Below are positions 52,638-61,384 of a stretch of 64,000 bases of DNA, one piece after another; the stretch's first letter is position 1; each line of letters begins with the position of its first letter. The notes beneath the pieces were generated by a model. That model had not been told where the DNA came from, did no database searches, and worked only from the letters and a program-made list of their open reading frames with translations. Both the position numbers and the translations under genes were made by a program. Source of the DNA: Victivallaceae bacterium (lineage in GTDB: Bacteria; Verrucomicrobiota; Lentisphaeria; Victivallales; Victivallaceae); the NCBI GenBank assembly GCA_024405735.1, contig JAKSOF010000006.1, positions 1 to 64,000 of the forward strand. The letters run 5' to 3'.

Positions 52638-53704
52638 CCGCCGTAGATCTCGTGTAAAAAGTCAAGCAGTTTCCGGTTTTCCCCGGCGGTGCCGACGGTG
52701 ATGCGCACATATTCCCCCGTCGCTTCACCGGGGAAATAACGCACGATGACGGCGCGGCGGCGAAGTTCTTCAAAACAGCGTTTGCCGTCTCCGTCCGGCG
52801 GCGCGGCAAAAAGGAAATTCGCGGCGGAATCGGCGACAAAAAACCCCATTTTTTTCAACCCGCCGGACAAAAAGGCGCGCCCTTCGCAGACATCGCGGCA
52901 ATGCCGTTCAAGCGTTTCGACGTCGGCAAACGCCGCTTCGCCAACCAGTTGCGCCAGACGGTCGACGTTGTAGGAATCCTTGAGTTTCATCAACCCCGCG
53001 ATCAATGTTTCATCGGCGACGGCATAACCGAGACGCACTCCCGCGAGCGAGAAACTTTTGGAAAACGTCCGCATCACGATCACGTTGGCATATTTCAACG
53101 CCAAATCCATACAATTGTCCGGCGCGAAATCGGCGTAGGCTTCGTCGATGACAACGATGCCGTCGAAACTTGCACAGATTTTCTCGACTGCGGCGCGCGG
53201 GAAAAGCGTCCCCGTCGGCGCATTGGGGCGCGTCAGCATCAGAAGATTGCAGTTTTTTACGCGTTCCAAAAGATCGCAGGGCAAGGAAAAAGTCCTTTTT
53301 TCAAGCGGCAACTGCACGACTCGGGCACCCTGCATCGCCGCCAGTTCCGCGTAGAGCGAATAACTCGGATAAAGCATCGCCATCGGCAACTTCGGGGATG
53401 TGAATGCGCGGAAAATCATCGTCAGAAGATCGTCCGAGCCGTTGCCGATGATGACGTTGTCGCGGTGTGCGCCGAAACGAGCCGCCACGGCGTCGCGCAG
53501 ACGGTTCGCCATCGGGTCGGGGTAGCGGCGGAGCGTTTCCGCAGAAAAGCCGCGCAACGCCTGCGCCACTTTCTCCGACGGCGGATAAGGATTTTCATTG
53601 GTGTTGAGTTTGATCAGATTTTCCATCACCGGCTGTTCGCCGGGGACATATCCCGCCATCGCGTCGATCTCGGGACGAAAGTAGGATTTTTTCATCGTCG
53701 TCAT
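52634..53704 (-). CDS. hisC: Histidinol-phosphate aminotransferase
   Basis: PLP enzyme that makes histidinol phosphate. The 356-residue fold I protein has KLNTNENPYPPS, GNGSDDLLTMIFRAF, LMLTRPNAPTG, VVIDEAYADF and the PLP-lysine motif RTFSKSFSLAGVRLGYAV. The ATG at 53704 overlaps the mgtC stop in an ATGA; an ATG at 53695 is an alternative. No other his genes are here. Confidence 0.93.
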   Translation of the reverse strand: MTTMKKSYFRPEIDAMAGYVPGEQPVMENLIKLNTNENPYPPSEKVAQALRGFSAETLRRYPDPMANRLRDAVAARFGAHRDNVIIGNGSDDLLTMIFRAFTSPKLPMAMLYPSYSLYAELAAMQGARVVQLPLEKRTFSLPCDLLERVKNCNLLMLTRPNAPTGTLFPRAAVEKICASFDGIVVIDEAYADFAPDNCMDLALKYANVIVMRTFSKSFSLAGVRLGYAVADETLIAGLMKLKDSYNVDRLAQLVGEAAFADVETLERHCRDVCEGRAFLSGGLKKMGFFVADSAANFLFAAPPDGDGKRCFEELRRRAVIVRYFPGEATGEYVRITVGTAGENRKLLDFLHEIYGG

Positions 53705-54378
53705 TCCTGATTTTCCAGGTGGAAGTCTCCGGCGGAGCGAAAAATTTCCACGATTTTTCCTTCTTTGACCGCCTGCAGATTGCAACGGATGAAAACCTGA
53801 ACTTTCAAGACTTGGTCTTCCTCGTTGTGCTGATAGTCCAGCACCCGCACTCCGAGACGGTGCAATTCCGTCAGGATCCCGGCAAGTTCATCCCGGTTTT
53901 TCAAACTGCAGGAAATTTTCAGATTCTCGACGGTGATCCAACTCCGGGCGCACCGGCGGAGCAACTCCAGTCCGAAAAGCGTCAGCAGTGTCGCCGCGAT
54001 GCTGACGGCGTACATCCCGCCGCCGACCGCCATCCCGATCCCCGCCGCCGTCCACAATCCGGCGGCGGTCGTCAACCCGGAAACGAATTTTTTCTGAAAA
54101 ATGATCATTCCGGCGCCGAGGAAACCGATCCCGCTGACGATCTGCGCCGCGATCCGGCTCGGATCCAGTTTCACCATCGAATCCGCCCCCGCAAAAACGA
54201 AATCGCCGAAGCCGTGCTGGGAAACGATCATAATGAGCGCACTGCCCAGCGCGACGAGAAAGTGCGTCCGCAATCCCGCCTCTTTGGCGCGGTAGGAGCG
54301 GTCAAAACCGATCACGCCGCCGAGAATGCCCGCCAGAGCGAGCCGTCCGATCAATTCCAGTAATTTCCAGTCCATCAT
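53701..54378 (-). CDS. MgtC/SapB family membrane protein
   Basis: A 225-residue membrane protein of the MgtC family, linked to growth at low magnesium and stress. It has four to five helices with the family core: ALAGILGGVIGFDRSYRAKEAGLRTHFLVALGSALIM, VSGIGFLGAGMIIF and GLTTAAGLWTAAGIGMAVGGGMY. The C-terminal ~80 residues form an ACT-like soluble domain. The ATG at 54378 has a GGAGA site 5 nt upstream. First gene of the mgtC-hisC-binding-protein operon. Confidence 0.9.
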   Translation of the reverse strand: MMDWKLLELIGRLALAGILGGVIGFDRSYRAKEAGLRTHFLVALGSALIMIVSQHGFGDFVFAGADSMVKLDPSRIAAQIVSGIGFLGAGMIIFQKKFVSGLTTAAGLWTAAGIGMAVGGGMYAVSIAATLLTLFGLELLRRCARSWITVENLKISCSLKNRDELAGILTELHRLGVRVLDYQHNEEDQVLKVQVFIRCNLQAVKEGKIVEIFRSAGDFHLENQE

Positions 54379-54408
54379 AAAAATCTCCGAAAAGTCCATC
54401 TTTTGCAT

Positions 54409-54437
54409 AATATACCGCAATGGCGGAAATTTTACAA
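54409..54437 (-). promoter_or_regulatory. Promoter of the mgtC operon
   Basis: Minus-strand TTGTAA (54432-54437), 17 bp, TATATT (54409-54414). It points away from the Nudix promoter 17 bp beyond it. Confidence 0.7.
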
Positions 54438-54453
54438 ATCGCGCGCGCACCAC

Positions 54454-54482
54454 TTGCGCGATGCCGTCGGCGAAAGTATATT
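54454..54482 (+). promoter_or_regulatory. Promoter of the Nudix gene
   Basis: TTGCGC (54454-54459), 17 bp, TATATT (54477-54482). The -35 boxes of the divergent promoters lie only 16 bp apart, so the two units may affect each other. Confidence 0.68.
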
Positions 54483-54519
54483 ATAGAAGAGGACTTCAAT
54501 TTTACGGGAAAATCGTTTT

Positions 54520-55080
54520 ATGAGACCGGAAATCTGCGGCGAAACACCGCTTGCTTCAGCAAAATTTCTCAAATTGCGGGAGATCTCCTTTTGCGACGAC
54601 AAGGGAAAAATGCGCAAATGGGAGAGCGCCGACCGCGTTGCCGATGCAAAAGCGGTGATGATCGTCCCCCATATTTCGCCCGACGATGAATACCTTTTCA
54701 TCCGCCAGTTCCGCCCGCCGACGGGGAAAATGATGATCGAATTCCCCGCCGGACTGGTCGAACCCGGAGAAACGCCGGAAGCAAGTGCGATGCGCGAACT
54801 CTACGAGGAAACCGGATACTCCGGGAAATTGACGGAATTGACGAATTTCGGTTTTTCCTCCCCCGGTATGAGCGGCGAACCGATCGCCGTCGCTTTTGTC
54901 GAGATCGACGGAAACGCTTATCGCGACAGCGTTGTTTCCGCCCATATGGAAGAGTGTGAATCCATTGAAACGTTTCGCGTCAAACGCCGCGACATCAAAG
55001 GATTCATCCGCCGTTGCGAAGCGCAAGGCGACGGGATCGACACAAAAATCTATTTATTTGCCGCGGCATTGCAAAAGTAG
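54520..55080 (+). CDS. Nudix hydrolase, ADP-ribose pyrophosphatase-like
   Basis: A 186-residue hydrolase with the Nudix box GLVEPGETPEASAMRELYEETGY (GX5EX7REUXEEXGU), preceded by FIRQFRPPTGKMMIEFPAG, which is the ADP-ribose pyrophosphatase pattern. It cleaves nucleoside diphosphates linked to another moiety. Its own promoter precedes it, and the next promoter lies right after its stop. Confidence 0.9.
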   Translation: MRPEICGETPLASAKFLKLREISFCDDKGKMRKWESADRVADAKAVMIVPHISPDDEYLFIRQFRPPTGKMMIEFPAGLVEPGETPEASAMRELYEETGYSGKLTELTNFGFSSPGMSGEPIAVAFVEIDGNAYRDSVVSAHMEECESIETFRVKRRDIKGFIRRCEAQGDGIDTKIYLFAAALQK

Positions 55081-55092
55081 ATGTTTTTTCAT

Positions 55093-55121
55093 TTGAAAAA
55101 AAGCACTTCCCGCGTTATATT
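55093..55121 (+). promoter_or_regulatory. Promoter of the TPR-dnaG-metH operon
   Basis: TTGAAA (55093-55098), 17 bp, TATATT (55116-55121), 49 bp before the TPR lipoprotein ATG. Confidence 0.72.
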
Positions 55122-55170
55122 TTCCTGTGATTTCAAAAAACCTTTCAAATACGAATTGAGGATCCGTCCG

Positions 55171-55905
55171 ATGAAACATTTTTTATGCGCATTGCTTGGC
55201 GTTTCCCTGCTCTCTCTGATTGCGGGTTGCGGCAATAACAGTCCATTTAAGGCGGCGGAAAAAGCCGCCGATGCCGGCAACTGGAAAATGGCGATGGCGA
55301 GTGCCGAGCAGGCGGTCAAAAATCATCCGCAGGACGTCAAGGGGCTGTTGCTCCTCGCCGTCGCCGCCGACAAGTGCAATCAGCGCGAGATCGCGCTCCA
55401 TGCCGCCTTGCGTGCCGTGAAACTCAATGAAAAGGATTTCACCGCGCAATATACGCTCGGCAGACTGTGCGTCGCCAACGAAGCCGACCGCGCCGAAGGA
55501 TTGAAGCATCTCATCGCCGCGCACGAATTGAATCCCAACGCCGTGGAACCGCTGATCTTGATCTGCAATACGATGCAGAAAATGAATCATCAGCAAGCGG
55601 CAAGTTTTCTGTTGAAACTTCAGAATTTCGAGGGCTACAACGCCAATGCGGATCTCTGCAACAACCTCGCGATCGCCTATATGAAAAAAGGACAGACCGC
55701 CGGAGCGAAATTCATCTTTATGAAAGCGTACAACCTCGACCCCAACAATCCCGACATCCTGCTCAATATGGCGCGCTTTTTTGAAACGACCAAATGGTGG
55801 CGGCTTTCCGGCAATTACTACCGTTTTTTCCTGCAAAAAGCGGCGAACCGTCCGGAATACCGCGACGAAGTTTCGGCAGTCCAACAGCGCCTCAACCGGA
55901 AATGA
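55171..55905 (+). CDS. TPR-repeat lipoprotein
   Basis: Function unknown. The 244-residue product has a lipobox at LIAGC (Cys20 region: LLSLIAGCGNN) and then about five tetratricopeptide-like helix pairs (WKMAMASAEQAVKNHPQ; LHAALRAVKLNEKDF; GLKHLIAAHELNPNA; TAGAKFIFMKAYNLDPNNPDIL). The true start is the ATG at 55171 after GAGGA; the open frame before it is not signal-like. It is 10 bp upstream of dnaG. Confidence 0.85.
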   Translation: MKHFLCALLGVSLLSLIAGCGNNSPFKAAEKAADAGNWKMAMASAEQAVKNHPQDVKGLLLLAVAADKCNQREIALHAALRAVKLNEKDFTAQYTLGRLCVANEADRAEGLKHLIAAHELNPNAVEPLILICNTMQKMNHQQAASFLLKLQNFEGYNANADLCNNLAIAYMKKGQTAGAKFIFMKAYNLDPNNPDILLNMARFFETTKWWRLSGNYYRFFLQKAANRPEYRDEVSAVQQRLNRK

Positions 55906-55915
55906 GCCTCTGGCT

Positions 55916-57712
55916 ATGCCCGGAATCCCCGATGAGGTTATCGAAGAGATCCGTTCGCGGAGCAATATCGCCGATGTGATCGGCGGTTTTGTCCAACTGC
56001 GCAAGGCGGGCAACAACGCGTTCAAGGGGCTCTGTCCATTTCATCAGGAAAAGACCCCCTCCTTTTTTGTCGACGGCGCGCGGCAAAGTTACCATTGTTT
56101 CGGGTGCGGCAAGGGGGGCGACGTTTTCCGCTTCTTTATGGACAAGGACAATCTCACTTTTGTCGATGCCGTCAAAATGCTCGCCAACCGAGCCGGCGTC
56201 GTCATCCCGGAAAACGTTTCCGGCGATCCCGCCAAAAGCCGGAAAAAAGCCGACGAGCGCGAAAGAGTCTACCAGATCCACGCGGAACTTGCATCGCTCT
56301 TTCAGAAAATTTTGCGCGACAATCCGCAGGGCCCCGTCGCCCGCTATCTCAAGGGACGCGGACTGCCGCCTGAAATCATCGAAAAATTCAAGATCGGCGC
56401 CGCTCCGGCGGGATGGACGACGGGAGTCGATTATCTGCGCGGTCTGGGGTTCCGCGACGATGAAATGGTGACGGCGGGCGTCGCTTTGCGCGGTCAGCGC
56501 GACGCGTCGCGCATTTTCGACCTTTTTCACGACCGGCTCGCCTTTACGATCGAAAACGAGATCGCCCGTCCCGTGGGTTTCAGCGCACGTTCGCTCGAAG
56601 CAAAACCTGCCGACGGCCGCAAATATGTCAATTCTCCGGAAACGCCGATTTTTAAGAAAAGCCGGTTGCTCTACGCATTGTCGCAGGCGCGTCAGTCGAT
56701 CGGCAAAATGAATATGGCGATCCTCTGTGAAGGACAGATGGATGCGATCGCCTTTCACCGCGCCGGATTTTCCTGCGCCGTCGCGCCGCTCGGATCGGCT
56801 TTCACGCCGGAGCAAGCGCAGATCCTCAAACGCTATACCAATCACATCATCCTCGCCTTTGACGCCGATCAGGCGGGACAAAAGGCGTTTCTCCACGCCG
56901 CCGAAATTCTGCTGCCGCTCTCGATGGAACTTAAAGTAATGCGTATCCCGGGCGGCAAGGACCCCGATGAACTTTATCAAAATGGCGGCGCCGAAGCGGT
57001 CGCCAGTGCGGTCAAATCTTCGCGTTCATGGCTGGAGATCCTCGTTGACGTGCTTAAAAGCCGTTATGATTTCACGACCCCCGTCGGGCGCGGCGAAGCC
57101 GCCGGTGTCGTCGCCGGATACCTCGAAAAAGTCCCCGATCAGGTCGAGTTGGAAGTCTACGTCGCCGACAGCGCAAAACTCCTTCAGGTCAGCGAAAGTG
57201 CGATCTACTCCAAACTCTCGGCGCGGCACGCTCAAAACCGCCGCCGCGAAGAATTCCGCAATCCCGCTCCGAAACCGGAAACGGCGCCGGCGCGACGCCG
57301 TTACAACGCGGCGATGCTGACGTTACTGGAAGTCGCCATTTCTTCCGCCGCCGCCGCCCGCAAAATCGCGGAACTCCTTCCCGGCGATGAACTTCCGGAT
57401 AACGACCCCGTTGCCGAAGCGATCAATTTCGCCATCGGCGCCGCCCTCAACGGCGAGGAGGATGGCGGCATTGCCCGGATCCGCGAACTTCTGATCGAAA
57501 ATCCGGTACCGGAAATCAGCCGCATCCTCGTCGAACACACGGTTTATCAAAATGCCGTCAAAGCGGCGCAGGACGCCGTCAACGATTACCGCCGTACCCG
57601 CCGCGAAGAAAAACGCAAAGATTTGACGGCAAAACTCGCGGTGACGCGGGACCCCGCCGAAGTGACCGCGTTATTGCAGGAAATCCAAAACCTTTCCCGG
57701 AGGTCATTATGA
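55916..57712 (+). CDS. dnaG: DNA primase
   Basis: Makes RNA primers at the fork. The 598-residue protein has the zinc site CPFHQEKTPSF with YHCFGCGKGGD (Cys40, His43, Cys61, Cys64), the RNA polymerase-like core (FHDRLAFTIENEIARPVGFSAR), a Toprim region (AILCEGQMDAIAFHRAG, FDADQAGQKA) and a shorter C-terminal helicase-binding domain. The ATG at 55916 is preceded by the usual MPGIPDEVIEEI start. Confidence 0.95.
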   Translation: MPGIPDEVIEEIRSRSNIADVIGGFVQLRKAGNNAFKGLCPFHQEKTPSFFVDGARQSYHCFGCGKGGDVFRFFMDKDNLTFVDAVKMLANRAGVVIPENVSGDPAKSRKKADERERVYQIHAELASLFQKILRDNPQGPVARYLKGRGLPPEIIEKFKIGAAPAGWTTGVDYLRGLGFRDDEMVTAGVALRGQRDASRIFDLFHDRLAFTIENEIARPVGFSARSLEAKPADGRKYVNSPETPIFKKSRLLYALSQARQSIGKMNMAILCEGQMDAIAFHRAGFSCAVAPLGSAFTPEQAQILKRYTNHIILAFDADQAGQKAFLHAAEILLPLSMELKVMRIPGGKDPDELYQNGGAEAVASAVKSSRSWLEILVDVLKSRYDFTTPVGRGEAAGVVAGYLEKVPDQVELEVYVADSAKLLQVSESAIYSKLSARHAQNRRREEFRNPAPKPETAPARRRYNAAMLTLLEVAISSAAAARKIAELLPGDELPDNDPVAEAINFAIGAALNGEEDGGIARIRELLIENPVPEISRILVEHTVYQNAVKAAQDAVNDYRRTRREEKRKDLTAKLAVTRDPAEVTALLQEIQNLSRRSL

Positions 57713-58239
57713 AATATCTTTTTTTGGCATTCTGCGCTTTTTTGCTTGCCGGATGCGTCAGTGAAAGCGTCCAGGCAAAACAGCGCGCGGGCTTGACCAT
57801 GCTTCAAAAGGCGGCGAAAATCAAACGTCACGATCTCAAACTGTCGTTAGTCGGCAAGCGCGAGAAACTTTGCGGCAAAGAGGAAAAGTTGACATTCAAA
57901 CTGCAAAACAACGGCACCGATTCAATCACGCTCATCGACTGGCGACTTGATGCCGCAAGCAATCTGCGCGTCGAGTGTCAGGTGTGGTTTCCCGGTACCG
58001 ATCAGCCCGATGAAAATGCGTGGCTCACCATCAATGAACCGCCGGAAGGCAGTGCCCGCCGTTATCCTCTGACGCTTGATCCGCAGAATCTCATCACGAT
58101 CGACGTGCCGCTGGAATTCGTTCAGCGGCTTCGGATCTCACAAGGCGCGGAACGGCGTTATTTCGTGCGGGCGACGGTGGAACTGGACTCCGTTTCCGTG
58201 CGTTCCGATGTCGCGGCGTTTACCGTACGCAATCCGTAG
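57709..58239 (+). CDS. Lipoprotein, DUF1425/YcfL-like
   Basis: A 176-residue lipoprotein (lipobox LLAGC, Cys16) with an immunoglobulin-like beta domain: LTFKLQNNGTDSITLIDWRLDAAS and YPLTLDPQNLITIDVPL. This resembles the YcfL/DUF1425 family. It overlaps dnaG by 4 bp. Function unknown. Confidence 0.65.
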   Translation: MKYLFLAFCAFLLAGCVSESVQAKQRAGLTMLQKAAKIKRHDLKLSLVGKREKLCGKEEKLTFKLQNNGTDSITLIDWRLDAASNLRVECQVWFPGTDQPDENAWLTINEPPEGSARRYPLTLDPQNLITIDVPLEFVQRLRISQGAERRYFVRATVELDSVSVRSDVAAFTVRNP

Positions 58240-58247
58240 AGGGGACG

Positions 58248-58880
58248 ATGGCAGAACGCATTTCGGATTTTCCGCAAATCAGTTTCCCGGTACCGGAAAA
58301 GGAAATTTTTTTCCGGCTCGGCGGACACGCCGGCAAAAAAGGGATGTCGGAATCTTTTTCCGAAGAATATAAATCATTGATACACAAGGCTTTTACGCTT
58401 TGCACTCCCTGCGGCCGCACCCGTGTGCTCGACATCGTGGAGATTCTGCCGCAGGGCGTCCTGTTAAGCGGCGGGGAATTATTGATCGGCAGTCAGTTTG
58501 CCGCCACGCTCGCCGGGTGCCGCAAACTCTGGTGCGCGGCGGCGACCGTCGGCAAAAAACTGGTCGAGGCGCGCGACGCGCAGACTTCCGTCAGCGCCAA
58601 AAGCATTTACGACGCCGTCGGCAGCGAATGCGCGGAAAAAACAATCCGCTTTCTTCACGAAAAAGCCGTCCGCGACCATTTCCGGCGCGGCGAACTCGTT
58701 TCGCTGAAACGCTATTCCCCCGGATATGGCGATATGCCTATCGAAACACAGAAAATGTTTTTTAACTTTTTGAAATTGAATGATTTAGGATTATCGTTAA
58801 CGGAAGAAAATTTCATCGTTCCGGAAAAAACCGTAACGGCGTGGGCGGGGATCACCGTTTTAGGAGAAAATCTGCAATGA
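58248..58880 (+). CDS. Methionine synthase reactivation-domain protein
   Basis: A stand-alone version of the C-terminal activation domain of MetH, which reductively remethylates inactive cob(II)alamin with AdoMet. The 210-residue protein has the family motif KRYSPGYGDMPIETQK (RxSPGYGD) near residues 155-170. Its stop overlaps the ATG of metH, which lacks this domain, so the two make the complete enzyme. Confidence 0.88.
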   Translation: MAERISDFPQISFPVPEKEIFFRLGGHAGKKGMSESFSEEYKSLIHKAFTLCTPCGRTRVLDIVEILPQGVLLSGGELLIGSQFAATLAGCRKLWCAAATVGKKLVEARDAQTSVSAKSIYDAVGSECAEKTIRFLHEKAVRDHFRRGELVSLKRYSPGYGDMPIETQKMFFNFLKLNDLGLSLTEENFIVPEKTVTAWAGITVLGENLQ

Positions 58881-61279
58881 CGAGAAACGACTTTAGAAAT
58901 TTCGCCTTTTCCGGCGTCCTGCTTGACGGCGCTTTCGGCACGGAACTGGCAAAACGCGGGATGCCGGAAGGGGTTTCCCCCGAACTTTGGGCATTGGAAA
59001 ATTTCGACGCGACGGCGGAAATCCTGCGCGCCTACCGCGCGGCGGGAAGCCAACTGCTTTACGCCCCGACCTTTGGCGGCAACCGGATCAAACTCGCCAA
59101 TTTCCATTTGGAGGATCGCGTCGCGGAAATCAATCGCGAACTGGTACGGTGCGCCAAGGAAACGATCCCCGACGCGCTGATTTTCGGCGACGTTTCCTCG
59201 ACCGGAAACTTCATCGACCCTTACGGCAAACTGGATTTCAATGAAGCCGTCGCCATTTTCCGCGAGGAGATCGCCGCACTCGTTTCAGGCGGCGCCGACG
59301 GCATCGTCATCGAAACGATGATGGATCTGCAGGAGGCGCGCGCCGCATTGATCGCGCTCCGCGAGGAAGCGCCCGATCTTCCCGGGATCGTCACGATGAC
59401 CTTTGAAAGTTCGATGAAAAGCCTCACCGGAGTCGATCCCGTCTGCGCACTCGTCACCTTGCAATCGCTGGGCGCGGACGCTTTCGGCTGCAACTGCTCG
59501 ACGGGACCGCAGGATATGGTGAAAGTGCTGACGAAATTGAAACCGTATGCGCAGATCCCGCTTGTCGCCAAACCCAACGCGGGCGTCCCGACGTTGCGCG
59601 ACGATCAAACCTTTTTCCCGATGGACGCCGCAGAATTTGCTTCGTATGCGACCGCGCTTGTCGAAGCGGGCGCCGCCTTGCTCGGCGGCTGTTGCGGCAC
59701 GACGCCGGAGCATATTCGGTCACTCGGCAACGAAATGAAAAAAACGACCGTTTTTTTCCGTAATTTGCATCCGCTTCGCGGCGTCGTCGCCTCGCCGTCG
59801 CAATTCTGCCGTCTTGCCCCGGATGAACCTTTTGCCGTCATCGGCGAACGCATCAATCCGACCGGAAAAAAGGCGTTGCAGGCGCAGTTGCGCGAGGGAA
59901 AAACCGAAATGGTTTTCGATTTCGCGCTCCAGCAGACGCAGGCGGGCGCGGCGATCCTCGACGTCAATATGGGACTTGCCGGGATCGACGAAAAAACGAT
60001 GATGACACAATCGCTCCGGCAAGTCGTCAAAGCGTCGCCGCTGCCCGTTTCCATCGACTCGACCGACCCCGAAACCGTCGAAGCCGCCCTCCGGCTCTAC
60101 CCCGGCAGAGCGTTGCTCAATTCCATCTCGGCGGAAAAAAGCCGCCTGGAAAAAATCCTGCCCGTCGCGGCGAAATACGGCGCGATGCTGATTTTACTGC
60201 CGCTCACCGACGAGGGGATCCCGGCTGCGCTTGACGAACGCATTTCGGTCGTCGAAAAACTGCTCGGCGAAGTCCGAAAATACGGTTATACGCCGCAGGA
60301 TATCGTACTGGACGCCCTCATTATGACGATCTCCGCCAATCCGGAAGCGGCGGCACTTTCGCTCGGTTTGATCGCGTGGGCAAAAGAGCACAAAATCAAT
60401 ACCGTATGCGGTTTGTCCAACGTGAGTTTCGGTTTGCCGGAGCGGCAACTGGTCAACCGCACCTTTCTCGCGATGGCGATCGGGTGCGGACTCAATGCCG
60501 CGATCGCCAACGTGCTTTTTTCCGAAACGGTCGATCTTATCTATGCCGCCAATGCGTTGACAGGTCGCGACTTACACCAAAAGCAATTCCTTGCGCGCTT
60601 CGCCGGACGCGACAATGTCGCCGCCATTTCCCAAGCCGGAAATCTTTCCGCAAAGGAAAAAGTCCGCCGCGCCATTCTCGACGGCAACACCGACGGCATT
60701 CTCCCCGCGCTCGAAACCGCCCTCGCGGAAAATACGCCTGCGGCGGAATTGCTCAACGGGATCCTCATCCCCGCGATCAACGAAGTCGGCGCAAAGTATG
60801 AAAAACAGGAATACTTTTTGCCGCAACTTATCGCAAGCGCCGAAGCCATGCAAAAAGGCGCGGCTTTCCTTGAACCGAAACTTGCCGTGCAATGCGAAAA
60901 AAATCCCAAAGCGCGCATCGTTTTCGCCACGGTCAAAGGCGACATCCACGACATCGGCAAAAACATCGTCATCGTAATGCTGAAAAATTACGGTTTCGAC
61001 GTGATCGACCTCGGCAAGGACGTGCCGCCCGAAGTCATTCTCGATACGGCAGTCCGGGAAAACATCGAGATCATCGCGCTCTCGGCTCTGATGACGACGA
61101 CGATGAAATCCATGCGTCAAACCATTGCTCTCGCCCGTCAGCGCGGCTTGGATCATCTCAAGTTTTTAGTGGGCGGCGCCGTCGTCGATCAACTTTTCGC
61201 CGACGAGATCGGCGCATATTACACGGCAGACCCGATGGCGACCGTCCGCGCCGCACAGAAATTACTGAAAGTAAATTAA
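58877..61279 (+). CDS. metH: Cobalamin-dependent methionine synthase, three-domain form
   Basis: Transfers the methyl of methyltetrahydrofolate to homocysteine. The 800-residue protein has the homocysteine domain (1-290, zinc cysteines in CNCSTGP and GGCCGTTPEH), the pterin domain (310-590, FAVIGERINPTGKKALQ, DVNMGLAGIDEKTMM) and cap plus B12 domains (620-800, with DIHDIGKNIVIVMLKNYGFDV and SALMTTTMKSM). The reactivation domain is the previous gene. The ATG at 58877 overlaps that stop by 4 bp. Confidence 0.95.
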   Translation: MTRNDFRNFAFSGVLLDGAFGTELAKRGMPEGVSPELWALENFDATAEILRAYRAAGSQLLYAPTFGGNRIKLANFHLEDRVAEINRELVRCAKETIPDALIFGDVSSTGNFIDPYGKLDFNEAVAIFREEIAALVSGGADGIVIETMMDLQEARAALIALREEAPDLPGIVTMTFESSMKSLTGVDPVCALVTLQSLGADAFGCNCSTGPQDMVKVLTKLKPYAQIPLVAKPNAGVPTLRDDQTFFPMDAAEFASYATALVEAGAALLGGCCGTTPEHIRSLGNEMKKTTVFFRNLHPLRGVVASPSQFCRLAPDEPFAVIGERINPTGKKALQAQLREGKTEMVFDFALQQTQAGAAILDVNMGLAGIDEKTMMTQSLRQVVKASPLPVSIDSTDPETVEAALRLYPGRALLNSISAEKSRLEKILPVAAKYGAMLILLPLTDEGIPAALDERISVVEKLLGEVRKYGYTPQDIVLDALIMTISANPEAAALSLGLIAWAKEHKINTVCGLSNVSFGLPERQLVNRTFLAMAIGCGLNAAIANVLFSETVDLIYAANALTGRDLHQKQFLARFAGRDNVAAISQAGNLSAKEKVRRAILDGNTDGILPALETALAENTPAAELLNGILIPAINEVGAKYEKQEYFLPQLIASAEAMQKGAAFLEPKLAVQCEKNPKARIVFATVKGDIHDIGKNIVIVMLKNYGFDVIDLGKDVPPEVILDTAVRENIEIIALSALMTTTMKSMRQTIALARQRGLDHLKFLVGGAVVDQLFADEIGAYYTADPMATVRAAQKLLKVN

Positions 61280-61329
61280 CGCAATGGGCGCACGAGGGGC
61301 GAAATCAGCCCCTCGCGCGCCCATTGCAT
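61279..61329. repeat. Palindromic repeat, short copy, near-perfect
   Basis: ACGCAATGGGCGCACGAGGGGC and GCCCCTCGCGCGCCCATTGCAT are inverses around AAATCA, giving a ~22-bp stem with few mismatches. The same arms appear at 431-469, 25665-25705 and 27923-27971. Confidence 0.85.
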
Positions 61330-61330
61330 A

Positions 61331-61368
61331 AAAAAAGGGACTGTCGCTTTACTGCAACAGTCCTTTTT
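61331..61368. terminator. Bidirectional terminator, metH and pckG
   Basis: GGACTGT (61338-61344) pairs with ACAGTCC (61357-61363). A run of A on the left and T on the right give a T-run for both strands, between convergent metH and pckG. Confidence 0.85.
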
Positions 61369-61384
61369 GATGTGATCGGGAAAC

